In this document: piece after piece, positions 1 through 8,198 of the stretch
Layout of the letters: each line of letters starts with the position of its first letter
Position numbering within the stretch: position 1 is the first letter of the stretch
Assembly: GCA_947469885.1 (NCBI GenBank)
Contig: CANIQT010000007.1
Location: 62,001-126,000, forward strand
Direction of reading: 5' to 3'
Length of the DNA: 64,000 nucleotides
DNA from: Bacteroidota bacterium
GTDB lineage: Bacteria; Bacteroidota; Bacteroidia; 2-12-FULL-35-15
The notes under the pieces: generated by a model
The model's input: the letters and a program-made list of their open reading frames with translations, nothing else
What the model was told of the DNA's origin: nothing
Databases searched by the model: none
Program-made: the position numbers and the translations under genes

Positions 1-2
1 CC

Positions 3-593
3 TTTAATTATGGTGATATTGTTGGTTGGTTTGCAATTGCTGCTGTAAAAAATCTTCCTGCTTCTGAAGCAGAGAAAAAAGTAAAAGCATTAGTTAAAGA
101 ACGTCATAAGATAGCACCTGATGATGATTTAGCAGTGGGTAGCTGGAACATGGAAAAACAGTTCAACAAAATAAATGGTTTGTTTACGGGCATCACCTGG
201 CTCATTTGGATTGTTGGCATTGGCACTTTGATAGCTGGAGTAATCGGAATAAGTAATATTATGCTTATTATTGTAAAAGAAAGAACAAAAGAAATAGGTG
301 TGAAACGTGCGTTGGGGGCCACACCAGCAACTGTTGTCGGGCAAATAATTTTAGAGTCGGTGTTTCTTACTTTGATGGCAGGGTACTTTGGATTAGTAAT
401 AGGAATAGGTCTTTTGGAAGGAATTAACACCATGCTTGGTGAAAATGTTCCAATGTTTAAAAACCCAACAGTTGATTTGTTTGTTGCATTGGTGTCGCTA
501 ACTGCATTGGTAGTTTCGGGTGCGTTAGCAGGATTAATTCCTGCACGAAGAGCGGTGGCAGTTCTTCCGGTGGAGGCATTAAGAGCGGAGTAA
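3..593 (+). CDS. MacB-type ABC transporter permease, C-terminal part
   Basis: This is the 3' end of a gene that begins before the window; the frame is open from base 3 and ends at TAA 591-593, giving about 196 residues. It contains the C-terminal FtsX-like permease domain. Three hydrophobic segments are visible, starting near 'LIWIVGIGTLIAGVIGISNI', and the cytoplasmic stretch 'VKERTKEIGVKRALGA' is the hallmark of MacB/LolC-type permeases. The protein ends 'LIPARRAVAVLPVEALRAE', typical of the family. It would form the inner-membrane part of a tripartite efflux or lipoprotein-type exporter. The HlyD/MacA-like adaptor follows 133 bp downstream on the same strand, which supports this role. The substrate cannot be told. 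The upstream part and any ATPase lie outside the window. Confidence 0.9.
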   Translation, partial: FNYGDIVGWFAIAAVKNLPASEAEKKVKALVKERHKIAPDDDLAVGSWNMEKQFNKINGLFTGITWLIWIVGIGTLIAGVIGISNIMLIIVKERTKEIGVKRALGATPATVVGQIILESVFLTLMAGYFGLVIGIGLLEGINTMLGENVPMFKNPTVDLFVALVSLTALVVSGALAGLIPARRAVAVLPVEALRAE

Positions 594-596
594 ATT

Positions 597-690
597 AGAC
601 CTCACCCTGCCGCTGTCGCACCTACTGGCTCAAACATCCAGTGGATGTTTGCCCTTTGAAAAAAGGAGAGGGTGACGGAACCTGAAGTAC
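597..690 (+). repeat. Dispersed intergenic repeat, copy 1 (AGACCTCACC...CCTGAAGTAC)
   Basis: The copy starts AGACCTCACCC and ends GGTGACGGAACCTGAAGTAC. It carries an internal hairpin (632-650: AAACATCC, loop AGT, GGATGTTT). Related copies are at 4975-5034, 5405-5494, 5535-5593 (reverse), 38557-38602 and 38647-38706 (reverse). It separates the permease from the adaptor gene. Confidence 0.75.
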
Positions 691-726
691 AGAGTTTGAA
701 ATAGATTATACATTAAAAAGAATTAT

Positions 727-1836
727 ATGATAAAAAGAATTTTAAAAATTAGTTTGCTTGTTATTTTGTTAGGCATATTTGCCTGGACCATTTACTTTTT
801 GTATTCCAAATCAGAACAACCCCCTGTGGTGTATCAAACCATATCTCCTTTTGATACTACTATCGTAAAGAAAACTGTTGCAACCGGAAGTGTGATTCCT
901 CGCAAGGAAGTGAATATGAAATCGCAAGTATCAGGTATTATTGAAAAACTTTATGTGATAGCTGGACAGGAAATAAAACAAGGAGATGTGTTAGCTAAAA
1001 TTAAAATTATTCCAAACATGATTAATCTTGCAAATGCCGAAAGCAGAGTGAATCAGGCACAGATTAGTTTTGATAATGCAAAACAGGAGTATGAAAGAAA
1101 TGACATTTTGTATAAACAAAAAGTAATTTCTGCTTCAGATTTTCAACCTTCCGAATTGAAACTGAAATCAACAAAAGAAGAAGTGAATGCTGCAGAAGAT
1201 AATTTGCAATTGATAAAAGAAGGGGTTACCAAATCTGCTGGAACTGCCACAAACACGCTTATCCGTTCTACCATTTCGGGGATGGTGTTGGATGTTCCTA
1301 TTAAAGAAGGAAGCAATGTTATTGAAAGCAACACCTTTAACGAAGGCACTACGATTGCTTCTGTAGCAAACATGGGCGAAATGATTTTTGAAGGAAAAGT
1401 GGATGAAAGCGAAGTGGGGAAAATAAAAGAAGGGATGGATTTGGTTTTAACTATAGGAGCAATTGATAAAGAAAGTTTTGCTGCAAAGTTAGAATACATT
1501 GCTCCTAAAGGAGTAACGGAGAATGGTGCAATTCAATTTATGATTCGCGCTGCTTTGGCTAAAAATAAAGGAACCATGCTACGTGCAGGGTATAGCGCCA
1601 ATGCTGATATTATATTAGATAAGAAGGAAAAAACATTAGCTATTCCGGAAAGTGTTTTGAATTTTGAAAAAGAAAAAACGTATGTGGAAGTGGAAACAGG
1701 GAAAGACAAATATGAAAAACGATTTATAAAAACTGGTTTGTCGGATGGGATAAATATAGAAGTACTAGAAGGGTTGAAAAAAACAGATAAAATAAAAGTG
1801 CCGCAGATGGAGAGTATGCAGGGTCCTCAGGGGTAA
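727..1836 (+). CDS. HlyD/MacA-family efflux periplasmic adaptor
   Basis: A 369-residue membrane-fusion (periplasmic adaptor) protein that would link an inner-membrane ABC permease to an outer-membrane channel. It has an N-terminal membrane anchor (about residues 7-27). A biotinyl-lipoyl-like half motif follows near residue 70 ('SQVSGIIEKLYVIAGQEIKQ'). A charged helical hairpin lies around residues 95-160, and the second lipoyl half ('LIRSTISGMVLDVPIKEG') comes after it. A beta-barrel and membrane-proximal region complete the protein. The length is normal for MacA-like proteins. It lies just downstream of the MacB-like permease on the same strand, so the two probably work together. In many Bacteroidota the adaptor is encoded next to MacB without an outer-membrane component, as seen here. 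The exact substrate is unknown. Confidence 0.9.
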   Translation: MIKRILKISLLVILLGIFAWTIYFLYSKSEQPPVVYQTISPFDTTIVKKTVATGSVIPRKEVNMKSQVSGIIEKLYVIAGQEIKQGDVLAKIKIIPNMINLANAESRVNQAQISFDNAKQEYERNDILYKQKVISASDFQPSELKLKSTKEEVNAAEDNLQLIKEGVTKSAGTATNTLIRSTISGMVLDVPIKEGSNVIESNTFNEGTTIASVANMGEMIFEGKVDESEVGKIKEGMDLVLTIGAIDKESFAAKLEYIAPKGVTENGAIQFMIRAALAKNKGTMLRAGYSANADIILDKKEKTLAIPESVLNFEKEKTYVEVETGKDKYEKRFIKTGLSDGINIEVLEGLKKTDKIKVPQMESMQGPQG

Positions 1837-1891
1837 TTAATTTTTGTTACATAAGTTGCACAGAGAAGACACAGAGTTACACGGAGTAAAA

Positions 1892-3832
1892 ATGACAAAG
1901 AAAGATAAAGGATTGGAGCGGCTTAAAGATTTAAGGCAACTATTAAAGATAGAACGTGAAGAAGATTTTGAGCAATACAAAGCACACTTTGCACGAAACA
2001 ATATTAATTACAGAAAGGAGAAAGGTGTTACCTGGTATCCTGTAATTATTACCAACACAGAGATTGGATTGGGAGAATATCTTTCTATTGATATTGAACG
2101 AACCACCAGTCACAATGAACCACACCAGTTTTCAGGAGGAAAAAACGTTGCGCTGTTTTCTCAGCAACATCCTGACGAAAAGCAACTGAACGGTACCATC
2201 AAAATAATTAACCCGAATAAAATACGGCTGAATCTTTCTGTTGATGAATTGCCCGATTGGTGTGATGATGGTAAGCTTGGCATCAATTTATTATTTGATG
2301 AAGCAAGTTATAAGGAAATGGATATTGCATTAGAAAAAGTTATCAATGCAAGAAACAATCGATTGGCTCATTTGCGTGGTGTGATGTATGGTATTGTTCC
2401 ACCCGAATTTGAAAAGATAAATGAATCATTAACCATTACCGGTTTAAACGATTCACAAAATGAAGCGGTGAGGAAAATTGTGGCTGCAAAAGATATTGCA
2501 ATTATACATGGTCCTCCTGGAACTGGCAAAACTACTACACTTGTGCAGGCAATCCGACAAACGTTGTTAACTGAAAAACAAATTCTGGTTTGTTCTCCCA
2601 GTAATACTGCTGTGGATTTATTGACCGAGAAATTACATCGCGAAGGAATCAATGTATTACGGTTGGGTAACCCTGCCCGAGTTTCGGAAGATGTATTGAG
2701 TAATACCCTGGATGCTAAAATAGCTGCTCATGTATCTTACAAAGATTTAAAAAACTATCGGAAGATGGCGGATGAATATTTCCGAATGGCAGGAAAATAC
2801 AAACGAACATTCGGAAAAGAAGAGCGGGAACAGCGACAATTGTATTATCAGGAAGCACGAAAAATATTAAGTGAAGCGCGAGTGCTGGAAGATTATATGT
2901 TGCACGAACAGTTTGACAAAGCACAAGTGATTGCTTGCACTCCTGTGGTTTCATCCAACAGGATGATGCGCGACAAACAATTTACTTCAGTGTTTATTGA
3001 TGAAGCTGCACAGGCATTGGAACCAATTTGCTGGATTCCTATTTCGAGAAGCAACCGTGTTATCTTTGCCGGTGACCATTTTCAGTTGCCTCCAACAGTG
3101 AAGTCAAAACGGGCAGAAGATGCGGGATTGAAAGAAACATTATTTGAAAGAAGTATGTTGATTGAAAACGCTTCGGTGATGTTGAATACACAATACCGAA
3201 TGCATGAAACCATTATGAACTTTTCGAACAAACAATTTTATAAAAACAATCTGATTGCTCATGCTTCGGTAAAAGATGCTGTGTTGAGTTTTGATGAAGA
3301 TGACTTTCTCATTAATAAACCTTTTGATTTTATTGATACTGCCGGTTGCGGGTTTAATGAAATAACAAACCCCGAAAGCCTGAGTACTGCTAACCCGGAA
3401 GAAGCAACATTACTTCTCAATCATTTGAAATCGGTGTTGGAGCAATTTGAAAAAAACAATAAGTTTGGAAAACGAATTACCATCGGGATAATTTCTCCTT
3501 ACAAAGAACAAGTGCAACACCTCACCAATAAGGTGGCAGAAGATGAATTTCTGAAAGACTACCTTTCACAGATTGCAATTAAAACCATTGACGGTTTCCA
3601 GGGACAGGAGCGGGATGTAATTTATATTAGTTTGGTGCGCTCAAATGATGCAATGGAAATTGGTTTTCTTTCGGACACCCGGAGAATGAATGTGGCGCTT
3701 ACGCGTGCAAAGAAAAAATTAGTGGTGATTGGTGATAGTGCTACCCTTGGCAATCATCCTTTTTATAAAAACTTTTTGGATTATGCGGATGGTGTAAAGG
3801 CATATAAAAGCGCATGGGAGTTTCTTTCCTAA
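1892..3832 (+). CDS. Superfamily 1 DNA/RNA helicase (IGHMBP2/SMUBP-2-like AAA ATPase)
   Basis: A 646-residue UPF1/IGHMBP2-like SF1 helicase, expected to unwind nucleic acid using ATP in the cytoplasm. Visible motifs in order are Walker A 'GPPGTGKTTT' (about residues 206-215), Walker B/motif II 'IDEAAQALEP' (about 369), 'GDHFQLPPTV' (motif III), 'NTQYRMHETI' (motif IV, about 433), 'TIDGFQGQERDVI' (motif V, about 566) and 'NVALTRAKKKLVVIGD' (motif VI). I chose the ATG at 1892. A longer frame from TTG 1844 is open, but its extra codons come from the sequence CACAGAGAAGACACAGAG, a common junk-like intergenic repeat, so that extension is probably not translated. The family is widespread in Bacteroidota; its cellular substrate is not established from sequence. 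Confidence 0.9.
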   Translation: MTKKDKGLERLKDLRQLLKIEREEDFEQYKAHFARNNINYRKEKGVTWYPVIITNTEIGLGEYLSIDIERTTSHNEPHQFSGGKNVALFSQQHPDEKQLNGTIKIINPNKIRLNLSVDELPDWCDDGKLGINLLFDEASYKEMDIALEKVINARNNRLAHLRGVMYGIVPPEFEKINESLTITGLNDSQNEAVRKIVAAKDIAIIHGPPGTGKTTTLVQAIRQTLLTEKQILVCSPSNTAVDLLTEKLHREGINVLRLGNPARVSEDVLSNTLDAKIAAHVSYKDLKNYRKMADEYFRMAGKYKRTFGKEEREQRQLYYQEARKILSEARVLEDYMLHEQFDKAQVIACTPVVSSNRMMRDKQFTSVFIDEAAQALEPICWIPISRSNRVIFAGDHFQLPPTVKSKRAEDAGLKETLFERSMLIENASVMLNTQYRMHETIMNFSNKQFYKNNLIAHASVKDAVLSFDEDDFLINKPFDFIDTAGCGFNEITNPESLSTANPEEATLLLNHLKSVLEQFEKNNKFGKRITIGIISPYKEQVQHLTNKVAEDEFLKDYLSQIAIKTIDGFQGQERDVIYISLVRSNDAMEIGFLSDTRRMNVALTRAKKKLVVIGDSATLGNHPFYKNFLDYADGVKAYKSAWEFLS

Positions 3833-3902
3833 TGGACAATGGATAATTGATAAAGGATAATGATTGCTCACTTCCATTATCAGTTTTATTTTTTCATGAC
3901 TA

Positions 3903-4640
3903 TTAATATATGCCAAAAATCACAATTACAATAATAATACCAGCAATCAAACCTAACAATCCCAAAGCACCACCTATTAGCGCCCTCTTTTTACCTTTGT
4001 ATTTCTTAGGGTTTTTTTCTACTGCAAACCATGCAATAAGGGAATGAATAATGGCAATGATAGCAAATATCCAGCCGACTACGGGAATAAAAGCACATGG
4101 TCCTGTTATCATTGCTGCTGTTGCTGATGGGTGCATAACAGGACCGGGGTCATAACCCTGCTGAGCTTGTGGCTGAGGCATTGGTTCTGCGGTTTTCACT
4201 TCTTCAAGCACTTCTGCATTTTCTTCTTTCCCGTTTTTATAAGTAATGCCCGCCACTTTGCTTTTGTTTATTGTTTTGGTTATTCCATCGGAGCCATCAC
4301 AATCTTTGTAACTAATAACCGAAGGACCTATTTCCAATACTTTTACTTTTAGTTCTTTATTGCTTTTTAGTTTTAATACATCGCACGAATCTTGAACAAC
4401 TTCGGGTGCAGTGGTTGAATTTAAAATAAGTTCTTGTTTTGTTTCTACAGGAATAAGTTCATTATTAGCCGAAGTAGTTACCACTATCTTATCGTCCACC
4501 ACTGGGGGTGCTGAATTTATAGTATTACTTTTTTTGTTCCATTGCACATTATATCCTTTCATATAATGACGTTTTTGAATAGAGCAACTGGTAAGTACAC
4601 TTATTATTATTACTGAAAAGAGGAAGTTAATTTTTTTCAT
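3903..4640 (-). CDS. Putative lipoprotein with C-terminal membrane segments
   Basis: A 245-residue protein of unknown function. The N-terminus is a lipoprotein signal peptide with lipobox 'LTSC' (Cys about residue 19). The middle is polar and beta-rich and contains 'CDGSDGITKTINKSKV', followed by a Pro/Gln-rich linker ('PMPQPQAQQGYDPGP'). The last 75 residues hold two or three hydrophobic helices separated by the basic loop 'KNPKKYKGKKRALIGG', resembling the DUF4190-like tail of many Bacteroidota lipoproteins. A lipid anchor combined with a hydrophobic tail suggests an envelope protein. It runs opposite to the helicase gene; the two converge 70 bp apart. A cluster of TTGCAA palindromes lies 108-202 bp upstream of its start. 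Confidence 0.75.
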   Translation of the reverse strand: MKKINFLFSVIIISVLTSCSIQKRHYMKGYNVQWNKKSNTINSAPPVVDDKIVVTTSANNELIPVETKQELILNSTTAPEVVQDSCDVLKLKSNKELKVKVLEIGPSVISYKDCDGSDGITKTINKSKVAGITYKNGKEENAEVLEEVKTAEPMPQPQAQQGYDPGPVMHPSATAAMITGPCAFIPVVGWIFAIIAIIHSLIAWFAVEKNPKKYKGKKRALIGGALGLLGLIAGIIIVIVIFGIY

Positions 4641-4747
4641 TTGTTTTTTTGTTTAGTTAACGTATTAATGTTTTTTAATTGCGCAACAAAAGTAGGTTCT
4701 ATTTGCATGTTGGCAAAACGGATTTGTACTAAGCCTTTGATTAATAA

Positions 4748-4842
4748 TTGCAATTATTGCAAATTTTAGTTTTTATTGCCTTTGCGAAGCCGAATAGTTG
4801 CAACAATTGCAAAACAAGGTTTAAAATAATTGATTGTTGCAA
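4748..4842. promoter_or_regulatory. Cluster of five TTGCAA palindromes
   Basis: The palindromic hexamer TTGCAA occurs at 4748, 4757, 4798, 4807 and 4837. Two pairs have the same 9-bp start-to-start spacing. The cluster lies upstream of the lipoprotein gene (start 4640, minus strand) and could be an operator. Nothing else was recognised in the 404-bp gap 4641-5044 apart from repeat copy 2 at its right end. Confidence 0.35.
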
Positions 4843-4974
4843 AACAAATTTTTGTGTTTAGTATTTTTTACTAAACTTATTTTATTGCACCATTATTTTT
4901 TTATTCATAACATTTGTTATCCTGAGCCTGTCGAAGTAAAAGACATTGTCTCTACAAACAGATTGTTTCCATCA

Positions 4975-5034
4975 AGACCTCACCCCCAGCCCCTCCCCTT
5001 GAAAAAAGGGGAGGGGTGACGTTTCCCGAAGTAC
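4975..5034 (+). repeat. Dispersed intergenic repeat, copy 2
   Basis: Starts AGACCTCACCC and ends GGGTGACG...CCCGAAGTAC. The centre is a strong hairpin (CCCCTCCCCTT, GAAA, AAGGGGAGGGG). It lacks the extra internal hairpin of copies 1 and 3. It lies between the gap region and the DUF559 gene. Confidence 0.75.
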
Positions 5035-5044
5035 TAACTTGAAA

Positions 5045-5392
5045 TTATTGTTTCTCTATTTCTTTTAATACTTTTTCCATGTTACGAATTACTTCATCGT
5101 TTGTAAAGCGAAGTATTTTATATTCCATGCTAATCAGATGTTCGTCTCGCTCTTTATCTTTTTGCTTTTGCTCTTTTGAATTATGAACTTCTCCATCCAA
5201 CTCTATTATCAACCTTTTGGAAGCACAATAAAAATCAGGAATATAGTTTCCAATACTGTGCTGACGTTTAAATTTTAGTTTGTTTAGCTTTCCGTTTCTT
5301 ATTTCTTTCCATAATAATTGCTCTGCAAAAGTTGCTCCTTGCCTAAGGTCTCTCCTAATTTCTACAAGCGATTTTTTATTATGAACTTCCAT
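5045..5392 (-). CDS. DUF559 endonuclease-like protein
   Basis: A 115-residue protein of the DUF559 family, related to Vsr/restriction-like (PD-(D/E)XK) nucleases. The family pattern is clear: 'RRDLRQGATFAEQLLWKEIRN' at the N-terminus, 'KFKRQHSIGNYIPDFYC' with the conserved Asp, then 'LIIELDGEVH' with the E-x-D pair, and 'ILRFTNDEVIRNMEKVL' at the end. Length is normal for a stand-alone copy. Such genes are common, scattered and often next to repeats in Bacteroidota. The biological role and DNA specificity are unknown. It sits between repeat copies 2 and 3, which share boundary sequences, so the gene may travel or be rearranged with them. Confidence 0.85.
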   Translation of the reverse strand: MEVHNKKSLVEIRRDLRQGATFAEQLLWKEIRNGKLNKLKFKRQHSIGNYIPDFYCASKRLIIELDGEVHNSKEQKQKDKERDEHLISMEYKILRFTNDEVIRNMEKVLKEIEKQ

Positions 5393-5404
5393 TTTTTTAT
5401 TTTA

Positions 5405-5494
5405 AGACCTCACCCCTGAGTCTTCACACAAACTGGCTCAAACAGCCACTGGCTGTTTGCCCTCCCCTCTCCTTGAAAAAGGAGAGGGGGAGGG
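5405..5494 (+). repeat. Dispersed intergenic repeat, copy 3
   Basis: Starts AGACCTCACCC and has the same internal hairpin block as copy 1. Here the stem is AAACAGCC, loop ACT, GGCTGTTT (5440-5458), with a compensating base-pair change relative to copy 1. It then continues into CCCTCTCCTT/AAGGAGAGGG. Confidence 0.75.
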
Positions 5495-5534
5495 ACTTAA
5501 TTGTTACTTAATATACGTTTCTTTTTTTAACAAA

Positions 5535-5593
5535 GTACTTCAGGTGCCGTCACCCCTCCCCTTTTTCAAGGGGAGGGGCTGGGGGTGAGGTCT
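5535..5593 (-). repeat. Dispersed intergenic repeat, copy 4 (reverse)
   Basis: Reverse-oriented copy: GTACTTCAGGTGCCGTCACC at the left, the CCCCTCCCCTT/AAGGGGAGGGG hairpin in the middle, and GGGTGAGGTCT at the right. It abuts the stop codon of the YVTN protein gene at 5594 and could act as its terminator hairpin. Confidence 0.75.
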
Positions 5594-7495
5594 TTATTGC
5601 ACCACTATCTTTCTATTCACCACATTTTTCTTTTCATCCATTATCTCCACAAAATAAATTCCTTTTGCAACATCACTCATATCAATAGTTACACTTTTTC
5701 CATTCCTAATTCCTAATTCGTAATTCCTAATTTCCTCTCCCAGTACATTCTTAATTTTTATATTTTGTAGTTCATACTTTGTACTTGTTATTGTTGTTTG
5801 TAAGGTGAAGGGGTTGGGATATATATCAATATCATTTTCCATTGAGAATTGGTTGATTCCTACAGTACAATCAATAGTTATAGTTGCGTAAGCTGTATCT
5901 ATGCAACCCAACATATGCCCGATTACCCAATAATTGGTTGTAACATTAGGTGTTGCTGTTGCAGTGTTTACTCCTGAAGCGTGTGCGCCTGGTGACCAAT
6001 TGTAATAGGTTGCACCGCTAGCTATTAATGTGGCTGTATCTCCTGCACATATTGTATCTGAACTTAATGTTACTATTGGATTAGGAGAAACTGTGAGTAT
6101 ATTATGAATAATGCTATCGCAACCAAGAACGTTAGTATAATGGCTATCATGAACTGTACTTGCCGAACCAATAGTGCCATCAGGAAATGTATAAGTTTGC
6201 CCCTGACATTTAGCAATAGAAACATTAAGATGATATGAATGATTTATTGTTATGTCGTACCCATTATCATGTCCTGCTTTTACTGGGCTACTACTTACAA
6301 CGCGTATTCTATAACCACCACCTGTGGCAGTACCTGGTGGAATAACCGCGGAAATGGTACCAGATACTGTATCGGCAAGAGTACCAATAACAACAGCACT
6401 TGCAAAATTTCCGCTTGAATTACTTAATTGCGCTGAAAAAATATTACTATTATTTAATGTATCGGGGGTATGGTAATGAATTAATAAACTATCGCCCGAA
6501 CAATATAGTGTGCCAATACTATCAACAGTAAGAGATGAAGTATATGTAGAAATAAAATTGCCAAACGCAATGGGCGCATAACCCACAGGAACTGTAGCAA
6601 CAACTGTATCGGTTGCAGAGTTTATAACACTAACCGTGTAATCGTATTTGTTTGCAACCAACACTTTTGATCCATCAGGACTAATGGAAATACCGCTTGG
6701 GTTAGCACCAACTGCAATAGTTGCAGAAACACTATTAGTAGCAGTGTTTATAACACTTACTGAATTTGAACTATCATTTGCAACATATACTTTGCTTCCA
6801 TCTGGACTCACACATATTCCCCAAGGATTCGAACCAACAGGAATTGTAGCCGAAACAGTATTTGTGGAAGTGTTTATTACACTTATAGTACCAGATGAAG
6901 CACATGCGACATAGACATAACTGCTAGTTGGACTGAAGCATATACCTCCTGGGTTACCACTAACGTGAATGGAACTAAAAACAGAGTTAGTAGGTGTCCA
7001 TATTACTTTAACACTATCATTTTCTTCCGAAACATATGCAACCATTCCACTAGGACTAATAGCTATTCCTTTCGGAAAAAAAAATCCTCCAATTGTAGCA
7101 GAAACCACATTTGTAGAAGTGTTAATTACACTTACGGTACCTTTATAAAATCCGCTTACAGCATACACTTTACTTCCATCTGGACTTATGGCCAAACCGT
7201 TTTGAAAATTAGAACCAAGATGAATTGATGCAATAACACTATTTGTAGAAGTATTTATTACTCTAACAATACTATCTGCCCAATTTCCAAAATATACTCT
7301 GCTTCCATCTTTGCTCACAGTTATACCCCATCCATAAACAACGGTGGGAATGTTAGCAGTAACAGTATTAGTGGTTACATCAATCACAGACACAAAATTA
7401 CTTGCATCATTCGTTATATAAGCCGTCTGCCCCTCACAAACCCTCCCCAAAACAACCATCACAATAAACATTACTAAACACAATTTTATTTTCAT
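5594..7495 (-). CDS. Secreted YVTN beta-propeller protein with T9SS sorting domain
   Basis: A 633-residue exported protein. A Sec signal peptide (residues 1-22, ending 'CEGQ') is followed by seven or eight YVTN-type repeats (about residues 25-310). These have the recurring pattern 'VSVINTSTNTV.ATI.VG.NP.GI.VSPDGSKVYVAN' and form a beta-propeller. Beyond it are beta-sandwich-like segments with a Cys-rich region (about 325-540). A type A T9SS C-terminal sorting domain ('IDIYPNPF' to 'NRKIVVQ', last 80 residues) ends the protein, so it should cross the outer membrane through the type IX system. The function of the propeller is unknown; adhesion or binding is plausible. Part of the sorting domain ('EIRNYELGIRNG') is encoded by a heptanucleotide repeat. 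Confidence 0.9.
   Translation of the reverse strand: MKIKLCLVMFIVMVVLGRVCEGQTAYITNDASNFVSVIDVTTNTVTANIPTVVYGWGITVSKDGSRVYFGNWADSIVRVINTSTNSVIASIHLGSNFQNGLAISPDGSKVYAVSGFYKGTVSVINTSTNVVSATIGGFFFPKGIAISPSGMVAYVSEENDSVKVIWTPTNSVFSSIHVSGNPGGICFSPTSSYVYVACASSGTISVINTSTNTVSATIPVGSNPWGICVSPDGSKVYVANDSSNSVSVINTATNSVSATIAVGANPSGISISPDGSKVLVANKYDYTVSVINSATDTVVATVPVGYAPIAFGNFISTYTSSLTVDSIGTLYCSGDSLLIHYHTPDTLNNSNIFSAQLSNSSGNFASAVVIGTLADTVSGTISAVIPPGTATGGGYRIRVVSSSPVKAGHDNGYDITINHSYHLNVSIAKCQGQTYTFPDGTIGSASTVHDSHYTNVLGCDSIIHNILTVSPNPIVTLSSDTICAGDTATLIASGATYYNWSPGAHASGVNTATATPNVTTNYWVIGHMLGCIDTAYATITIDCTVGINQFSMENDIDIYPNPFTLQTTITSTKYELQNIKIKNVLGEEIRNYELGIRNGKSVTIDMSDVAKGIYFVEIMDEKKNVVNRKIVVQ
5705..5732. 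repeat. Heptanucleotide repeat (CCTAATT)4 inside a coding region
   Basis: Four tandem 7-bp units (CCTAATT, CCTAATT, CGTAATT, CCTAATT). They lie within the T9SS sorting domain of the YVTN protein. The same unit recurs at 36440-36460 (as its complement, AATTAGG) and at 53758-53778. Confidence 0.85.
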
Positions 7496-7648
7496 TGGTT
7501 TTTGTTTTTGAAATTATTTATCTTCAAAATTACTTTTTATTTTTAATAATAATGAAAAATTACAATTCTTAAACTTAAAGACATACCCCTCCCCGTACCA
7601 TCATTTTTTAAAACAATAGTTAGAAATAAAATCAGTGTAATTTTAATT

Positions 7649-7998
7649 TTATTTCTTCTTGTTTTGCTTGATGCTGTCGCGGCAAATGAGCCAGTGAATT
7701 GCTTCCAGAGCAGATACTCCAAGAGGAGTGAGTGCATACTCAAACTTTTTTCCTCCTAATGTCAATTGTTTAGACGAAATAAGTTTGTTGAATTTTAACA
7801 CTTCCAACGCTTTTTTTAATTCCTTTGGATACACACTTAGTTGGCTCAGAATTTCGCCATTCAACTTTGGACCATTTTCCAGAATCAATATAATCTGAAG
7901 TTCAAGAGTTTTACTTAATGGCTTGTGAGCTCTCTCCAGAGCTGCCAGCAAATCGGGAAGGGGTTTTCCTTCTGCACATTTTTTTTAAAATCACACAT
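7649..7998 (-). pseudogene. Winged-helix transcriptional regulator, frameshifted at an A8 tract
   Basis: The main frame (7649-7951 and some codons upstream) encodes a winged-helix DNA-binding domain, resembling HxlR-like or PadR-like regulators: 'LELQIILILENGPKLNGEIL', then 'ELKKALEVLKFNKLISS' (recognition region) and 'YALTPLGVSALEAI' (wing and C-terminal helix). It has no ATG in its own frame; only TTG at 7951 is available. An ATG at 7998 in the next frame gives 'MCDFKK' and runs into an A8 tract (7979-7986 on the plus strand as T8). Adding one A would join the frames as MCDFKKKCAEGKPLPDLLAALERA, a natural N-terminus of about 116 residues. It may therefore be a pseudogene, a gene expressed by slippage, or an assembly error. 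Its target is unknown. Confidence 0.6.
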
Positions 7999-8198
7999 AT
8001 AATTATAGTTTAAATGAATTTCAAAAATAGAAAAACAGAATAATCCGAAAAAATAATTTAGTATGAAAAGCATACTAAATAAAAGGATGTAAAAAATATT
8101 TTCGGATAATTGTATTGAAATTATAAATAGTATCGTTCTTAACTTTATTTGTTGACTGAAAAAGCACTTTCTATGGTCGGTTAAAAACATCAGAAACC

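Noticed and set aside
1844..1891. N-terminal extension of the helicase from TTG 1844
   Set aside because: The codons derive from a common intergenic repeat (CACAGAGAAGACACAGAG) and the ATG at 1892 is better placed.
4834..5019. Plus-strand frame of 61 codons
   Set aside because: It translates repeat copy 2 and AT-rich spacer; no start signals or relatives.
7915..8190. Independent minus-strand gene with 91 codons
   Set aside because: Only its end ('MCDFKKNVQ') is meaningful, as the out-of-frame N-terminus of the winged-helix regulator; the rest is low-complexity AT-rich sequence.
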